A stretch of DNA of 26,536 bases from a virus. The DNA lies in IMG/VR virus record IMGVR_UViG_3300045611_000155, positions 1 through 26,536 of that record; one strand, given 5' to 3'. Of the stretch, positions 25,689-26,536 are shown in pieces. The notes under the pieces were generated by a model. It had not been told where the DNA came from. It saw nothing but the letters and a program-made list of their open reading frames with translations, and made no database searches. Both the position numbers and the translations under genes were made by a program. Position 1 is the stretch's first letter. The number at the start of each line of letters is the position of its first letter.

Positions 25689-26536
25689 TTATTGGGTATC
25701 TAAAATATTTTTTGCGCCGCGCGGGACATAGGGCTGACGTTGCCCGCGGACTGTCTTTTTGGGGTAAAGACCGAAGAGTTCGATTTTTGCTGCGGTGTTG
25801 ATGTCATTGAGATAACCTGCCAACTTATTTGCCTTTATTTCATCCGGTAACCGCATAAAATAAGGATCATTCGCCAAGATCGTATAAAGCACCCCAGTCT
25901 TATTTCCTATATATTGCTGGTAATCACGATACTGCTCCGGCTTGAGCCGGATTGTTTTGCCATCTATTGTCAATGATTTCGGGGCTACCCGCGGGAAGTG
26001 CCCGGTTTCTCCGGTTTGTTGGTAAATATCCAGTACCATTTTGGAAACCGGATCTGGTTTGTACTTAGTGACGAAAGCCGGATTCAGGAAAACATTGAAT
26101 GGATTGTTGCTGTCTCCTTGGTAAGACTTCATCGGCTGGCCGAAAGTGTTCAATGCCCCCGGAAGAGTCTTGGATAACCCCGGAACTTTCGCGGCCACCA
26201 TATTATAGGCTTGCCGGAAGAAATTCGGGTCTTCGGTATTACGCACAATATTGTCGGCAAGCTTGGCAAGTTGATAAGATGCTGTCGGTACAAAACTCGC
26301 GGGGATCCCTGTAAGTGTCGATTTTAGCCAGTCTGCGATATTGGCTCCACGCATACGGGCTAATCCGGCTAACATAGGCTGGTCCACCATGGAGTTTGCT
26401 GCCTCAGCTATCCCTTCTGTAATAGCTCTTCCCGGCTCCGGGACCTCTTTCGCGGCCCTTCGCTTGCCTTCCTCTACAACATTTGCCCCAACCACCATTG
26501 GTATTGATATGGGTAAGGCCCAATCATAGCTCACCA
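25689..26536 (-). CDS. Large virion or polyvalent protein, C-terminal part, cut by the right edge
   Basis: The open frame enters from the right window edge; the GTG at 26534 is probably internal because no ribosome site can be seen and the opening YDWALPISIPMVVGANVVEE reads like mid-protein sequence. The visible 281 residues contain NPFNVFLNPAFVTKYKPDPV, SKMVLDIYQQTGETGHFPRV, then TIRLKPEQYRDYQQYIGNKT and IKANKLAGYLNDINTAAKIE. These resemble the C-terminal LPD-type segment of the very large 'polyvalent' or ejection proteins of tailed phages, with a hydrophobic stretch followed by Pro/Tyr-rich helices. The true length, domains upstream and function cannot be judged here. Confidence 0.65.
   Translation of the reverse strand, partial: VSYDWALPISIPMVVGANVVEEGKRRAAKEVPEPGRAITEGIAEAANSMVDQPMLAGLARMRGANIADWLKSTLTGIPASFVPTASYQLAKLADNIVRNTEDPNFFRQAYNMVAAKVPGLSKTLPGALNTFGQPMKSYQGDSNNPFNVFLNPAFVTKYKPDPVSKMVLDIYQQTGETGHFPRVAPKSLTIDGKTIRLKPEQYRDYQQYIGNKTGVLYTILANDPYFMRLPDEIKANKLAGYLNDINTAAKIELFGLYPKKTVRGQRQPYVPRGAKNILDTQ

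Noticed and set aside
1-26536. Search for CRISPR arrays, integrase, transposase, rRNA and restriction endonuclease genes
   Set aside because: None found by reading all frames and looking for regularly spaced repeats; lifestyle (virulent or temperate) therefore remains undecided from this window.

Overview
The window is part of a tailed double-stranded DNA phage genome (Caudoviricetes), probably a metagenome-derived virus. I see no host genes, ribosomal RNA, integrase, insertion sequence or CRISPR array. Every convincing gene lies on the minus strand, so transcription runs from right to left. Genes are packed with ATGA-type overlaps and strong Shine-Dalgarno sites, and the standard genetic code fits. 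The host cannot be named. An RlpA-like wall enzyme and two family-9 glycosyltransferases (the heptosyltransferase family of LPS synthesis) suggest a diderm bacterium. An N4-gp56-type capsid protein with a roughly 700-residue portal suggests a podovirus-like or otherwise large-portal head; no tail genes are visible to decide this.

Reading in the direction of transcription: (1) 26536-25689 is the C-terminal part of a large virion or polyvalent protein, ended by a strong terminator. (2) A consensus promoter with a dyad over its -10 (25573-25616) opens the early region: small zinc-binding proteins, an HNH nuclease, an RlpA-like lytic enzyme with signal peptide, then RecT-like annealase, PD-(D/E)XK exonuclease, probable ssDNA-binding protein, ERCC4-type nuclease and a Prim-Pol/SF3-helicase replication protein. 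Two HNH genes interrupt this series. (3) 19285-15179 is the middle region: small membrane protein, MT-A70 methyltransferase, NinG-like protein, a 420-bp RNA-like stretch with a good tRNA, a second DNA methyltransferase, a RyR-domain protein and several very small coupled genes. (4) 15153-13870 holds a sigma-region-4-like regulator flanked by terminator-like hairpins, an HNH gene, and an origin-like or control region with DnaA-box-like sites and nine copies or near-copies of TTGACACAT.

(5) 13777-6081 is the head module: probable small terminase, large terminase, portal, small proteins, scaffold, major capsid protein and a small probable head protein. (6) 6070-2572 is the most unusual part: two tandem, paralogous pairs, each a GT9 glycosyltransferase followed by a zinc-finger SAM methyltransferase, placed inside the late structural operon. 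(7) 2537-1 has an HNH gene and a run of small structural-type proteins, ending in a repeat-containing protein cut by the window edge.

Together the genes give host-DnaA- or iteron-assisted initiation, priming and unwinding by a phage Prim-Pol/helicase with no phage DNA polymerase in view, RecT-type recombination, methylation of the phage DNA, and headful- or cos-type packaging. The sugar/methyl cassette may decorate the virion or alter the host surface. A virion gene directly before the early promoter and the structural operon leaving on the left fit a circularly mapped genome larger than this window.
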